The notes beneath the pieces are model-generated. The model made no database searches. It worked only from the letters and a program-made list of their open reading frames with translations, and was not told the origin of the DNA. A DNA stretch of 64,000 bases from positions 3,741,001-3,805,000 of the forward strand of contig NZ_JACHMH010000001.1 in the NCBI RefSeq assembly GCF_014204915.1, given 5' to 3'. The stretch comes from Crossiella cryophila. GTDB taxonomy: Bacteria; Actinomycetota; Actinomycetes; Mycobacteriales; Pseudonocardiaceae. The stretch's first letter is position 1. Each line of letters begins with the position of its first letter. Of this stretch, positions 26,035 to 33,612 are shown piece after piece. The translations under genes were made by a program, and so were the position numbers.

Positions 26035-26051
26035 GTTGCGAATTATGCAAC
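26035..26051. promoter_or_regulatory. Candidate IclR operator over a divergent promoter
   Basis: GTTGC-N7-GCAAC (26035-26051) forms a 17-base inverted repeat. On the minus strand it contains CATAAT (26042-26047), a good -10 box about 20 bases ahead of the deaminase GTG. On the plus strand a possible -10 box TAGCAT lies at 26082-26087. The IclR-type protein encoded at 27126-27878 is the natural candidate to bind here. Confidence 0.6.
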
Positions 26052-26133
26052 TTGGATTGCGCTATGTGATGCGTGGCTGTGTAGCATTCCGCTGAGCTGG
26101 TCGTCAACGTTGGCCGGGCCGGAGGGAACCTGA

Positions 26134-27129
26134 GTGGATGAGCTGAAACCCCCCGTTGATCGCGGGGCGGCCGATGTGGTGTGCCTCGGCGAGTCGATGG
26201 CCCTGTTCGTGCCCGCGGAACCGGGACCGACGCACGAGGTCACCTCCTGGACCAGGACGGTGGGCGGCGCCGAGTCCAATGTGGCCTGTCACCTGGCCCG
26301 GTTCGGCTGGCACAGCCGCTGGGTCAGCGCGCTCGGCCGGGACGCCTTCGGCCGGGCCATCCTGGACCGGCTGACCTCCTTCGGCGTGGACGTCGCCGAC
26401 GTGGCCCGCGACGAGCACCGGCCGACCGGGCTCTACGTCAAGGAGGCCGACGCCAACGGCAGCACCGTGCGCTACTTCCGGCGCGGCTCAGCCGCCTCCG
26501 GCATGGGCCCGGAGTTACTCGAGGGCCTCGGCCTGGACCGCACCGCGCTGATCCACCTCTCCGGCATCACCGCCGCGCTCTCGGAGAGCTGCCTGGCCCT
26601 GGTGACCGCGATCCTGGACCCGTGGCGCGGCGACCGGCTGGTCTCCTTCGACCTCAACTGGCGCCCGGCGTTGTGGCGCAACAAGGACACCGCGGTACTG
26701 GCCGAACTGGCCAACAAGGCCGACATCGTGCTGGTCGGCTCGGACGAGGCCGAGGCGCTGTGGGGGATCGGCGATCCCCTCGCCCTGCGCGAACTCCTGC
26801 CCGAACCACGCACGCTGGTGGTCAAGCAGGCCGAGCACGGCGCGACCATGGTGGAGAACGGGCAGAGCTGGTTCCAGCCCGCGCTCAAGGTCGACGTGGT
26901 CGAACCGGTCGGCGCCGGCGACGCCTTCGCCGCGGGCTTCCTGTCCTCCACTTTGGACGGTGAGGATCCGGTGACCCGGTTGCGGCGCGGGCATCTCTGC
27001 GCGGTCGGCTCGCTGCTCACCCGCGACGACGTGGGCGAGCCGGTGGCCGCCGAGCTGGTCGAGCGGCTGCTCGCCGCCGACGACGAGACCTGGGCGAACA
27101 CCCACTTCAGCGCCGGGACGCGAGCATGA
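26134..27129 (+). CDS. PfkB-family sugar kinase, KDG kinase-like
   Basis: 331 residues from GTG 26134, with GGAGGG 7 bases upstream. PfkB/ribokinase features: VVCLGESMALFVP, the early GG pair VGGAESNVACHLARFG, LDRLTSFGVDV, and the C-terminal signature PVGAGDAFAAGFLS with the catalytic Asp. The pattern GESMALFVP with YFRRGSAAS is that of 2-keto-3-deoxygluconate kinases. It would phosphorylate the 2-oxo acid made by the deaminase to KDPG. It overlaps the IclR gene by 4 bases (ATGA) and diverges from the deaminase unit. No KDPG aldolase is in the window; it may be elsewhere on the chromosome. Confidence 0.75.
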   Translation: MDELKPPVDRGAADVVCLGESMALFVPAEPGPTHEVTSWTRTVGGAESNVACHLARFGWHSRWVSALGRDAFGRAILDRLTSFGVDVADVARDEHRPTGLYVKEADANGSTVRYFRRGSAASGMGPELLEGLGLDRTALIHLSGITAALSESCLALVTAILDPWRGDRLVSFDLNWRPALWRNKDTAVLAELANKADIVLVGSDEAEALWGIGDPLALRELLPEPRTLVVKQAEHGATMVENGQSWFQPALKVDVVEPVGAGDAFAAGFLSSTLDGEDPVTRLRRGHLCAVGSLLTRDDVGEPVAAELVERLLAADDETWANTHFSAGTRA

Positions 27130-27878
27130 GCCAGAGCCTGGACCGCGCGCTGACCATCCTCACCGAACTGGCCGGCGGGCACCGCACCCTGGACGAGCTG
27201 GCCGCCGTGCTGGACGTGCACAAGTCCACCGCGCTGCGCCTGCTGCGCACCCTGGAGGCGCGCCGGTTCGTGCAGCGCGAGGACGTCCGGCACTACCGGC
27301 TGGGCACCACGCTGTTCGACCTGGCCAACCGCGCGCTGGAGGAACGCGATGTGCGGCGCACCGTCGAGCCCGCGCTGCGCGAGCTGAACGCGAGCACCGG
27401 GCACACCGTGCACCTGGCCAGTTACGAGGGCGGCGAGGTGATCTACATCGACAAGTACGACAGCCGCCACCAGGTCCGGATGTACTCCAGGGTCGGCAAG
27501 AGCGCGCCGCTGCACTGCACCGCGGTGGCCAAGCTGCTGCTGTCCGCGCTGCCCGAGCGGGAGCAGCGCCGGATCGTGGAGGGCATGAGTTTTCCCCGGC
27601 TCACCGCGAACACCATCACCGATGCCACCGCGTACCAGGCCGAACTGCGCAAGGTCAGGGCCCAGGGCTACGCGGTGGACCGCTCCGAGCACGAGGACTT
27701 CATCCACTGCATCGGCGCGCCGATCCTGGGCGCCCGCGGCGAGGTGCTGGCCGCGGTATCGATGTCGGTGCCGAAGATGTTGCTTGACTACGAGGGCCTG
27801 ATGGCGCTGCTGCCCGAGCTGCGCGCCGCGGCCAGGACCGCCTCCGTGGCCTGCGGCTGGCGGCCCGAGAACACCTGA
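27126..27878 (+). CDS. IclR-family transcriptional regulator
   Basis: 250 residues. The N-terminal winged helix is clear (RALTILTELAGGHRTLDELA, then DVHKSTALRLLRTLEARRFV), and the C-terminal effector domain has the family marks GHTVHLASYEGGEVIYIDK, GKSAPLHCTAVAKLLLSALP and GYAVDRSEHEDFIHCIGAPI. IclR proteins bind small metabolites and control catabolic operons; KdgR, which senses KDG, belongs to this family. It is co-translated with the kinase (ATGA overlap at 27126-27129) and lies 48 bases before the RidA gene. The likely target is the inverted repeat at 26035-26051. Confidence 0.9.
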   Translation: MSQSLDRALTILTELAGGHRTLDELAAVLDVHKSTALRLLRTLEARRFVQREDVRHYRLGTTLFDLANRALEERDVRRTVEPALRELNASTGHTVHLASYEGGEVIYIDKYDSRHQVRMYSRVGKSAPLHCTAVAKLLLSALPEREQRRIVEGMSFPRLTANTITDATAYQAELRKVRAQGYAVDRSEHEDFIHCIGAPILGARGEVLAAVSMSVPKMLLDYEGLMALLPELRAAARTASVACGWRPENT

Positions 27879-27926
27879 TCCACCTGAAATTCCCGGCAGA
27901 CACGAGCAGAAGAGGTAAGCACGGCG

Positions 27927-28313
27927 ATGGCCAAGACCGAGATCCGCACCGCGAACGCGCCCACCCCGGTGGCCAACTTCTCCCAGGGGGTCCGCAAGGG
28001 CAACATCCTCCAGGTCGCGGGCCAGGTCGCGTTCGACCCGGCCACCGGCGCGATCGTCGGCGACACCGTGGCCGAGCAGACCCGGCAGACGCTGAAGAAC
28101 GTGGCCGCGGTGCTGGAGGCCGGCGGCGCGAGCTTCGACGACGTGGTGATGTTCCGGGTGTTCCTCACCGACACCGGCCACTTCGGCGAGATGAACGCGG
28201 TCTACAACGAGATCATCAACTCCGGCCCGTTCTCCGGCCGCACCACCGTCTACGTCGGCCTGCCCGCCGGCCTGCTGGTGGAGATCGACGCGCTGGCCGT
28301 CCTCGGGGACTGA
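27927..28313 (+). CDS. RidA-family enamine/imine deaminase
   Basis: 128 residues, the usual RidA length, with AGAAGAGGT before the start. Family marks: QGVRKGNILQVAGQVAFDPA, VAEQTRQTLKNVAAVLEAGG, VVMFRVFLTDTGHFGEMNAVY and PLGRTT-like SGRTTVYVGLPAGLLVEIDALA with the conserved Arg (SGRTT). RidA proteins hydrolyse reactive enamine/imine intermediates released by PLP enzymes of the serine dehydratase kind. Its place in this cluster therefore fits the PLP deaminase on the other side of the promoter. Last gene of the plus-strand unit. Confidence 0.9.
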   Translation: MAKTEIRTANAPTPVANFSQGVRKGNILQVAGQVAFDPATGAIVGDTVAEQTRQTLKNVAAVLEAGGASFDDVVMFRVFLTDTGHFGEMNAVYNEIINSGPFSGRTTVYVGLPAGLLVEIDALAVLGD

Positions 28314-28334
28314 TCACCGACGGTGACTGAACCT

Positions 28335-28405
28335 CGCGCCACTGCTCCAAGGGATACCGCGTCCGTTACCAACGCGTGATATCCGTCCCCTGGTGGAGTG
28401 GCGCG
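28335..28405 (+). other. Three-tier interrupted hairpin after ridA
   Basis: Outer stem CGCGCCACT (28335-28343) with AGTGGCGCG (28397-28405), middle stem GGATA (28352-28356) with TATCC (28380-28384), and inner stem CGCGT (28358-28362) with ACGCG (28372-28376). It lies between ridA and the small secreted protein gene, so it may be a terminator or a structured leader. Confidence 0.45.
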
Positions 28406-28476
28406 GGATTGAGTCCCCGGCGGAACTGGGTTTGGTTGGGAGAGCAGGCGTTCCACCAGCTCTGGAGGTTCACGTC

Positions 28477-28743
28477 ATGGCACAGCGATCCCGCGTCGCC
28501 GGGTTCCTGACCGCCCTTGTCCTCGCCCTCGGCGGATCGGTGGCCCTCGCCGCCCCCGCCAGTGCGGACAGCTACGACTGCTACCGCTACCTCAATCTGC
28601 GCTACCACGGCATTGACGATGAGCACGACCTCGCCTGCGAGTACGGCGAACGCGGCCGCTACGAACTCTGCGTCGATCTGCTGGACGACAGCGGCATCTT
28701 CCGCAGACACGCCTACGAAGCCTGCGAGCGCGCCGACTGGTGA
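28477..28743 (+). CDS. Small secreted protein with four cysteines
   Basis: 88 residues from ATG 28477 with CTGGAGG upstream; an open frame further upstream is not protein-like. A signal peptide (residues 1-31, GFLTALVLALGGSVALAAP ending ASA) is followed by a mature chain of about 57 residues containing four Cys (SYDCYRY, LACEYGE, YELCVDL, YEACERA), enough for two disulfides, and many Tyr, Asp and Glu. The regular spacing suggests a small helical, disulfide-stabilised fold. No family is recognised. It sits 39 bases before a small membrane protein gene. Confidence 0.65.
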   Translation: MAQRSRVAGFLTALVLALGGSVALAAPASADSYDCYRYLNLRYHGIDDEHDLACEYGERGRYELCVDLLDDSGIFRRHAYEACERADW

Positions 28744-28782
28744 CCCTGTCCGACTGATCCCGATCCGGGATACAAGGAGGGG

Positions 28783-29406
28783 GTGAAGCTCTACGCCGAC
28801 CACCAGTCCCGCCGCACGGCCCAACTGCTGGCCGACCTCGGCGCCCTGTTGATCATCGCAGTCAGCATCTGGCTGGCCCTGGATCTCTACGACCTGGTCA
28901 GCAAACTACGAGCGCCCGGCGTCGAGCTGGTCGAGGCGGGCGGTTCGCTCCGCGAGCTGTCCGCCTCGGCCGCGGCTCAGGCCGGGCGGTTGCCGTTGGT
29001 GGGCGATGAGCTGGCGGCGGCACTGGGCCGGGGCTCGGCGGTGGCCGATCGGCTGGTGGACGCGGGGAACAAGCAGATGTCCGCGGTGGATTCGACCGCG
29101 CTGTGGCTGAGCGTGCTGCTGGTTCTGGTGCCGGTGTCGCTGCTGTTGGTGTCGTGGCTGCCGTTGCGGATGAGGTTCGTCCGGCAGGCGACGGCGGCCC
29201 GGCGGCTGACGCGGCTGGGGGAGGCGCAGGTGGATCTGCTGGCGTTGCGGGGGTTGGCGAATCTGCCGTTGCACACGCTGGCGAAGCCGGGGGTGGATCT
29301 GGTGGGGGCGTGGCGGTCGGGGGATCGGGAGGCGGTTGAGTTGCTTGCGCGGGCGGAGTTGCGGCGGCTGGGGTTGCGACTGGAGACGGGGAAGAGTGAA
29401 CGCTGA
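28783..29406 (+). CDS. Two-span membrane protein, function unknown
   Basis: 207 residues. Two hydrophobic helices, about 17-39 (LADLGALLIIAVSIWLALDL) and about 106-128 (ALWLSVLLVLVPVSLLLVSW), bracket an extracytoplasmic segment with helical heptads (LVEAGGSLRELSASAAAQ); a C-terminal cytoplasmic domain of about 75 residues is rich in Leu, Arg and Ala. AGGAGG ends only 2 bases before the GTG at 28783, closer than usual, so start efficiency may be low or the true start may differ. It overlaps the first Uma2 gene by 11 bases. Not recognised as a family. Confidence 0.55.
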   Translation: MKLYADHQSRRTAQLLADLGALLIIAVSIWLALDLYDLVSKLRAPGVELVEAGGSLRELSASAAAQAGRLPLVGDELAAALGRGSAVADRLVDAGNKQMSAVDSTALWLSVLLVLVPVSLLLVSWLPLRMRFVRQATAARRLTRLGEAQVDLLALRGLANLPLHTLAKPGVDLVGAWRSGDREAVELLARAELRRLGLRLETGKSER

Positions 29407-29980
29407 GGACTTGGCCGAGCTGCCGGAGTGGATGTACCCACCGCGCGCCGAGGGCTGGCACGCCGACGACCTGGACCACCTGCCGGACGCGCCCAAGCAC
29501 CTCGAACTGATCGACGGGGCGCTGGTGTTCCGTCTGGTGCCCCAGACGGTCTGGCACAGCGCGGTGGTCTCCGGACTCACGCTCGCCCTCGCGACCCAGG
29601 CGCCGCCCGGCATCACGGCCGTTCACGGCATGACCATCCGGGTGGACCGGCACAACCGACCGGAAGCCGACATCCTCGTGCACGCGACACCGCCGGATCC
29701 CGACCGCACCTGGTTCCGGCCGACGGATGTGCTGCTGGTGGTCGAGGTCGTGTTGCCGGAGTCAGCGCACCGGGATCGCACGGTCAAGCTGCGCAAGTAC
29801 GCGGAGGCTGGGATCCCGCACTACTGGATCGTGGACAAGGAAGGTTCGGCGCCGGTCGTGCACGCGTACGAGCTGGACAGGCAGACCGGCGCCTACGTCC
29901 CGGTCGGCAGCTTCTGCGGCACTCTGGAGCGACCGGTGCCCTTCCCGATCGTCGTGGACCTGGAGGAACTGCTCGCGTAG
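29396..29980 (+). CDS. Uma2-family PD-(D/E)XK protein, copy 1
   Basis: 194 residues from GTG 29396 (11 bases inside the end of the previous gene). Uma2/DUF820 features: LELIDGALVFR (Glu and Asp), NRPEADILV (active-site Asp), VVEVVLPES and DRTVKLRKYAEAGIPHYWIVD (Lys of the nuclease-like core). Members have a restriction-endonuclease-like fold, are found in many copies in some bacteria, and have no settled function. Copy 2 starts 86 bases downstream with the same length and long identical stretches, so this is a tandem duplication. The GTG start is supported by alignment with copy 2. Confidence 0.8.
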   Translation: MNAEDLAELPEWMYPPRAEGWHADDLDHLPDAPKHLELIDGALVFRLVPQTVWHSAVVSGLTLALATQAPPGITAVHGMTIRVDRHNRPEADILVHATPPDPDRTWFRPTDVLLVVEVVLPESAHRDRTVKLRKYAEAGIPHYWIVDKEGSAPVVHAYELDRQTGAYVPVGSFCGTLERPVPFPIVVDLEELLA

Positions 29981-30066
29981 CTCGACCGGATGAAATACAG
30001 GTGGTGCTGCCATTTCGCCGCTGGGTGGCAAAAAGCTGGCTGGGATTAAGACTGGAGCGGGAAAAG

Positions 30067-30651
30067 TTGGACCTCGACGACCTGAACACCCTGCCTGACT
30101 GGATGCGTCTGCCACGTGCCGAGGGCTGGTACGCGGACGACCTCGACAATCTCCCCGAGGCGCCAGCGCACACCGAACTGATCGACGGGGTCCTGGTGTT
30201 CCGCCTGGTGCCCCAGACCATCTGGCACAGTCGGATGATCTCCGAACTCCGGGAGGCCCTCGCCGCACAGGCACCGCCCGGCATCGAGGCCGACAGCGGA
30301 ATGACCATCCGGCTGGACCTGCGCAACCGCCCGGAAGCCGACATCGTCGTGAACACCGCGCCGTTCGACCCCGAACTCACCTGGTTCGCACCGGCGGATG
30401 TGCGGCTGGTGGTCGAGGTCGTGTTGCCGGAGTCAGCGCACCGGGATCGGACGGTCAAGCTACGCAAGTACGCCGAGGCGGGCATTCCGCACTACTGGAT
30501 CGTCGACAAGGAAGGTTCGGCTCCGGTCGTGCACGTGTACGCGCTGGACGGGCCGACCGGCGCCTACGCTCCGGCCGGCATCTTCCGCGGCACCCTGGAT
30601 CGCCCGGTTCCGTTCCCGATCGCCCTGGATCTGGACGCCCTGCGTCAGTAA
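30067..30651 (+). CDS. Uma2-family PD-(D/E)XK protein, copy 2 (TTG start)
   Basis: 194 residues, exactly as long as copy 1. The TTG at 30067 is chosen because its first residues (LDLDDLNTLPDWM) align position by position with the start of copy 1 (VNAEDLAELPEWM) and GGAGCGGG lies upstream. An in-frame GTG at 30025 would add 14 residues. The nuclease-like core is the same: ELIDGVLVF, RPEADIVV, VVEVVLPES and KLRKYAEAG. Divergence is mainly in the middle (ISELREALAAQ versus VSGLTLALATQ), which would fit a change of partner or target. The end overlaps the convergent DUF1844 gene by 7 bases. Confidence 0.8.
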   Translation: MDLDDLNTLPDWMRLPRAEGWYADDLDNLPEAPAHTELIDGVLVFRLVPQTIWHSRMISELREALAAQAPPGIEADSGMTIRLDLRNRPEADIVVNTAPFDPELTWFAPADVRLVVEVVLPESAHRDRTVKLRKYAEAGIPHYWIVDKEGSAPVVHVYALDGPTGAYAPAGIFRGTLDRPVPFPIALDLDALRQ

Positions 30652-30998
30652 ACCGGCCCCGTGTACTTCTCCCCCGGCCCCTGCCCCGGCTCATCCGGCA
30701 CCACCGAAGCCTCCCGGAACGCCTTCTGCAACGCCTGCAGCCCATCCCGCAGCGGCGCCGCGTGCACCCCCAGGTACTCCACCGACGCCGTGATCAACCC
30801 GGCCAGCGCGGTGATCAGCCGGCGCGCCTCGTCCAGGTCGAGCCGGTCGCTTTCGGCTGGGTCGGGGTCGGCCAGGCCGAGTTTCTCGGCGGCGGCGGAC
30901 ATCAGCATCACGGCGGCGCGGCTGATGACCTCGATGCTGGGGACGTCGGAGAGGTCGCGGATGGGGTCGGGGCCCTCGATTGGGTGGGACGTGCTCAC
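30645..30998 (-). CDS. DUF1844 domain protein
   Basis: 117 residues from GTG 30998. The core [24 protein letters not shown] followed by [15 protein letters not shown] is the DUF1844 signature, and the tail GEKYTGPVY is proline/glycine rich. DUF1844 proteins are small helical proteins conserved in actinobacteria and often next to infC on the opposite strand, as here. The biochemical role is unknown. The frame is open upstream to 31076, but that part is rich in Pro and Arg and does not align with the family. No clear ribosome site is seen. Confidence 0.75.
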   Translation of the reverse strand: MSTSHPIEGPDPIRDLSDVPSIEVISRAAVMLMSAAAEKLGLADPDPAESDRLDLDEARRLITALAGLITASVEYLGVHAAPLRDGLQALQKAFREASVVPDEPGQGPGEKYTGPVY

Positions 30999-31101
30999 CC
31001 CTGGTACGATTCCACGAGCGACCAGCCCCTGCGCACGTGGGGGCGGCAAGTGGAGCCCCGCTCCCACCCGAGTCACCGCTTGAGGTGTCCGGGTCCGGTC
31101 A

Positions 31102-31126
31102 GGTAGTCGACCCAGGTCAGACTACC
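31102..31126 (+). promoter_or_regulatory. Inverted repeat in the infC leader
   Basis: GGTAGTC (31102-31108) and GACTACC (31120-31126), a 7-base inverted repeat with 11 bases between, about 150 bases before infC. It may be a leader hairpin or an operator next to a promoter; a TTGAGG at 31080-31085 lies upstream. Confidence 0.4.
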
Positions 31127-31273
31127 CGTGCGCGATCCTCGCCGGTGACGGCGGGTGATCGCGAGATCGGAGATGGGCGGGCCCCGCGCGGAACAATGCG
31201 CCGGGGCCTGTCGTTATGTCGGGGTTCTTCCTGTCGCGGTGCGCGAGAGCTACCGCCAAACCGAGGAGGCCCC

Positions 31274-31843
31274 ATCAGCTCCGAAACACGCATCAACGAC
31301 CGCATCCGGGTGCCCGAGGTCCGTCTGGTCGGACCCGCGGGTGAGCAGGTCGGCATCGTCCGCATCGAGGACGCGCTGCGACTTGCCGAGGAAGCGGACC
31401 TCGACCTCGTCGAGGTCGCCCCACAGGCACGACCGCCGGTCTGCAAGCTCATGGACTACGGCAAGTTCAAGTACGAGAGCGCGCAGAAGGCCCGCGAGTC
31501 CCGTCGCAACCAGCAGATGACGGTCATCAAGGAGCAGAAGCTCCGGCCGAAGATCGACTCTCACGATTACGACACGAAGAAGGGACACATCGTCCGCTTC
31601 CTCAACCAGGGACACAAGGTCAAGGTGACCATCATGTTCCGTGGTCGTGAGCAGTCCCGGCCCGAGCTGGGCTACCGCCTGCTGCAGCGCCTCGCGGAGG
31701 ACGTCGCCGATCTGGGTGTCGTTGAGTCCAGCCCCAAGCAGGACGGCCGGAACATGATCATGGTTCTGGCTCCGCACAAGAACGTGAAGCCGCGTACCGC
31801 CACCAAGGACGCGGAGACCGAGCAGGACGTGGCGGCGGAGTAA
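31274..31843 (+). CDS. infC: Translation initiation factor IF-3 with ATC start codon
   Basis: 189 residues. IF-3 binds the 30S subunit and checks start codon and initiator tRNA. The protein begins (I/M)[19 protein letters not shown] and contains the family segments [12 protein letters not shown] and the C-terminal domain [19 protein letters not shown]. No ATG, GTG or TTG fits the conserved N-terminus; the ATC at 31274 does, 4 bases after GAGGAGG. Rare start codons in infC are known from Escherichia coli (AUU), where they allow self-control, and ATC starts are annotated for related actinomycetes. First gene of infC-rpmI-rplT. The end is acidic ([11 protein letters not shown]). Confidence 0.93.
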   Translation: MSSETRINDRIRVPEVRLVGPAGEQVGIVRIEDALRLAEEADLDLVEVAPQARPPVCKLMDYGKFKYESAQKARESRRNQQMTVIKEQKLRPKIDSHDYDTKKGHIVRFLNQGHKVKVTIMFRGREQSRPELGYRLLQRLAEDVADLGVVESSPKQDGRNMIMVLAPHKNVKPRTATKDAETEQDVAAE

Positions 31844-31891
31844 CTCCCCGCGTACTGCGAGCAGTGCGGGCACCCTCGCCCGTGCCGCGGG

Positions 31892-31915
31892 CCGGTTCCC
31901 CGGTGGGAACCGGCT
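31892..31915 (+). promoter_or_regulatory. Strong hairpin in the infC-rpmI spacer
   Basis: GCCGGTTCCC (31892-31901), loop CGGT, GGGAACCGGC (31906-31915): ten perfect pairs, about 50 bases before rpmI. A weaker GGGC/GCCC hairpin precedes it. It could be a ribosomal-protein binding site, an RNA-processing site or an attenuator. Confidence 0.45.
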
Positions 31916-31965
31916 GACCCCGCGCCGCCCCTGTGGCAGCGCAAGCACCCCGAACGAGGACGGAC

Positions 31966-32160
31966 ATGCCCAAGCAGAAGACCCACAAAGGGACCTCGAA
32001 GCGCATCAAGGTGACCGGCAGCGGCAAGCTGATGCGGGAGAAGACGGGTCGCCGCCACAAGCTGGAGCGCAAGAGCTCCACGCTGACCCGTCGCCTTGAG
32101 GGTGCCGAGGTCGTCTCCAAGAACGACGCTCCGCGCCTCAAGCGCCTGCTCGGCCTCTGA
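31966..32160 (+). CDS. rpmI: 50S ribosomal protein L35
   Basis: 64 residues, starting [18 protein letters not shown] and very basic, with the L35 marks KTHKGTSKR and the end [13 protein letters not shown]. The protein is a small component of the large ribosomal subunit. The ATG at 31966 is preceded by GAGGACGG; an in-frame start 33 bases upstream would add residues not found in the family. It lies 122 bases after infC and 74 bases before rplT, the standard order, and both spacers hold hairpins. Confidence 0.97.
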   Translation: MPKQKTHKGTSKRIKVTGSGKLMREKTGRRHKLERKSSTLTRRLEGAEVVSKNDAPRLKRLLGL

Positions 32161-32189
32161 GCTGGCCACCCCAGACCGACTTTTCCACC

Positions 32190-32213
32190 TGAGACCGACC
32201 CACTCCGGTCTCA
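32190..32213 (+). promoter_or_regulatory. Hairpin in the rpmI-rplT spacer
   Basis: TGAGACCG (32190-32197) pairs with CGGTCTCA (32206-32213). It ends about 20 bases before the rplT start and might bind L20 for feedback control, as L20 does in the leaders of other bacteria; the sequence itself does not prove this. Confidence 0.4.
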
Positions 32214-32234
32214 CTTGATTGACAGGATGTACCC

Positions 32235-32615
32235 GTGGCACGCGTCAAGCGGGCAGTGAACGCCCAGAAGAAGCGCCGTACGATTCTGGAGCAGGCCAGC
32301 GGCTACCGCGGCCAGCGCTCGCGGATGTACCGCAAGGCGAAGGAGCAGGTGCTCCACTCGCTCAACTACGCCTACCGGGACCGCCGTGCCCGCAAGGGTG
32401 ACTTCCGCAAGCTCTGGATCACCCGCATCAACGCGGCCGCCCGCGCGAACGGGATCACCTACAACCGCTTCATCCAGGGCCTGAACCTGGCTGGGGTCGA
32501 GGTGGACCGCAAGATCCTGGCCGAACTGGCCGTCAGCGACGCGGCGGCCTTCGAGGCGCTCGTCGTGGTCGCGCGCGAGGCTCTGCCCGCCGACCGGAAC
32601 GCGCCGGCCTCCTGA
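32235..32615 (+). CDS. rplT: 50S ribosomal protein L20
   Basis: 126 residues from GTG 32235. L20 binds 23S rRNA early in large-subunit assembly and often controls its own operon. Family features: [58 protein letters not shown] and [19 protein letters not shown]. Full length. The stop codon TGA at 32613-32615 lies within a CTGA, and the downstream methyltransferase frame has no normal start codon near it. Confidence 0.97.
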   Translation: MARVKRAVNAQKKRRTILEQASGYRGQRSRMYRKAKEQVLHSLNYAYRDRRARKGDFRKLWITRINAAARANGITYNRFIQGLNLAGVEVDRKILAELAVSDAAAFEALVVVAREALPADRNAPAS

Positions 32616-32662
32616 GCCGCCAGCAGGCGAACAGCACCAGCAGCACCCGGCCCGGGGCCGTC

Positions 32663-33478
32663 CTGACCGAACGGACGCCCCGGGTCGCTGCTGCTCGCCA
32701 GCTGACCCGCCGCCAGGGCAGGGACCGGGCCGACCGGTTCCTCGCCGAGGGCGCGCAGGCCGTGCGCGAGGCACTGGCCTGGGCGGCCGCCGGACGTGGC
32801 CAGGTGCACGAGCTGTTCGTCACCGAGGTCGCGGCCGGCCGCAACCAGGACCTCCTGCACGCCGCGGGCGCCGCCCGGATCCGGATCAGCGAGATCACCG
32901 ACCGGGCCGCCGAGGGCCTGTCCGAAACGGTCACCCCGCAGGGCGTCATCGCCGTCTGCGACCAGGTCGAGGTGTCCTTGGCCGACGCACTGGCCGGTAG
33001 CCCGAAGCTGGTCGCGGTGCTCGTCGGCATCGCCGACCCCGGCAACGCGGGCACCGTGGTCCGGGTCGCCGACGCGGCCGGCGCGGACGCGGTGATCTTC
33101 GCGGGCGACACCGTGGACGTGCACAACGGCAAGTGCGTGCGTGCCTCCACCGGCAGTGTCTTCCACCTGCCCATCGCCCGATCCCGGGACACCACAACGG
33201 TTCTCCAGGCATGCGCGGAGGCGGGCCTGCGCCTGGTCGCCGCCGACGGCAACACCGACGCCGACCTGGACGCCGCCGACGACCGCGGCGAACTGGCCAC
33301 CCCCACCGCCTGGCTGTTCGGCAGCGAGGCGCACGGCGTGCCAGCCGAGGTGCTGGCCGCCGCCGACTCCGTGCTCAAGGTGCCCATCCACGGCGCCGCG
33401 GAGAGCCTCAACCTGGCCACCGCCGCCGCGGTCTGCCTCTACGCCAGCGCCCGCGCCCAGCGCCGCGCCGCCCGGTAG
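32663..33478 (+). CDS. TrmH/SpoU-family RNA 2'-O-methyltransferase (probable CTG start)
   Basis: About 271 residues if CTG 32663 is used. The N-terminal substrate-binding part reads TERTPRVAAARQLTRRQGRD, then RADRFLAEGAQAV; the SPOUT domain shows VAVLVGIADPGNAGTVVRVA, the LFGSEAHGVP motif and VPIHGAAESLNLATAAAV that form the knotted SAM site. The first ATG, GTG or TTG in frame is GTG 32762, which would remove the conserved N-terminus. CTG 32663, with CGGGG upstream, or CTG 32612 overlapping the rplT stop, is therefore more likely. The enzyme would methylate a ribose in rRNA or tRNA. Position after rplT is usual in actinomycetes. Confidence 0.8.
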   Translation: MTERTPRVAAARQLTRRQGRDRADRFLAEGAQAVREALAWAAAGRGQVHELFVTEVAAGRNQDLLHAAGAARIRISEITDRAAEGLSETVTPQGVIAVCDQVEVSLADALAGSPKLVAVLVGIADPGNAGTVVRVADAAGADAVIFAGDTVDVHNGKCVRASTGSVFHLPIARSRDTTTVLQACAEAGLRLVAADGNTDADLDAADDRGELATPTAWLFGSEAHGVPAEVLAAADSVLKVPIHGAAESLNLATAAAVCLYASARAQRRAAR

Positions 33479-33612
33479 CCGGGCGTACGCCGGGAACCGC
33501 TGGGCGATCGTTTGCCGCCGATCGGTAGTTCTGCGCCGCCGGTCACTGTTCGAGCCCGGTGTTTTCGGGAGTATGAAACGGGAAACCCTGCCCCCGACTG
33601 GAGGCTGTCCCG

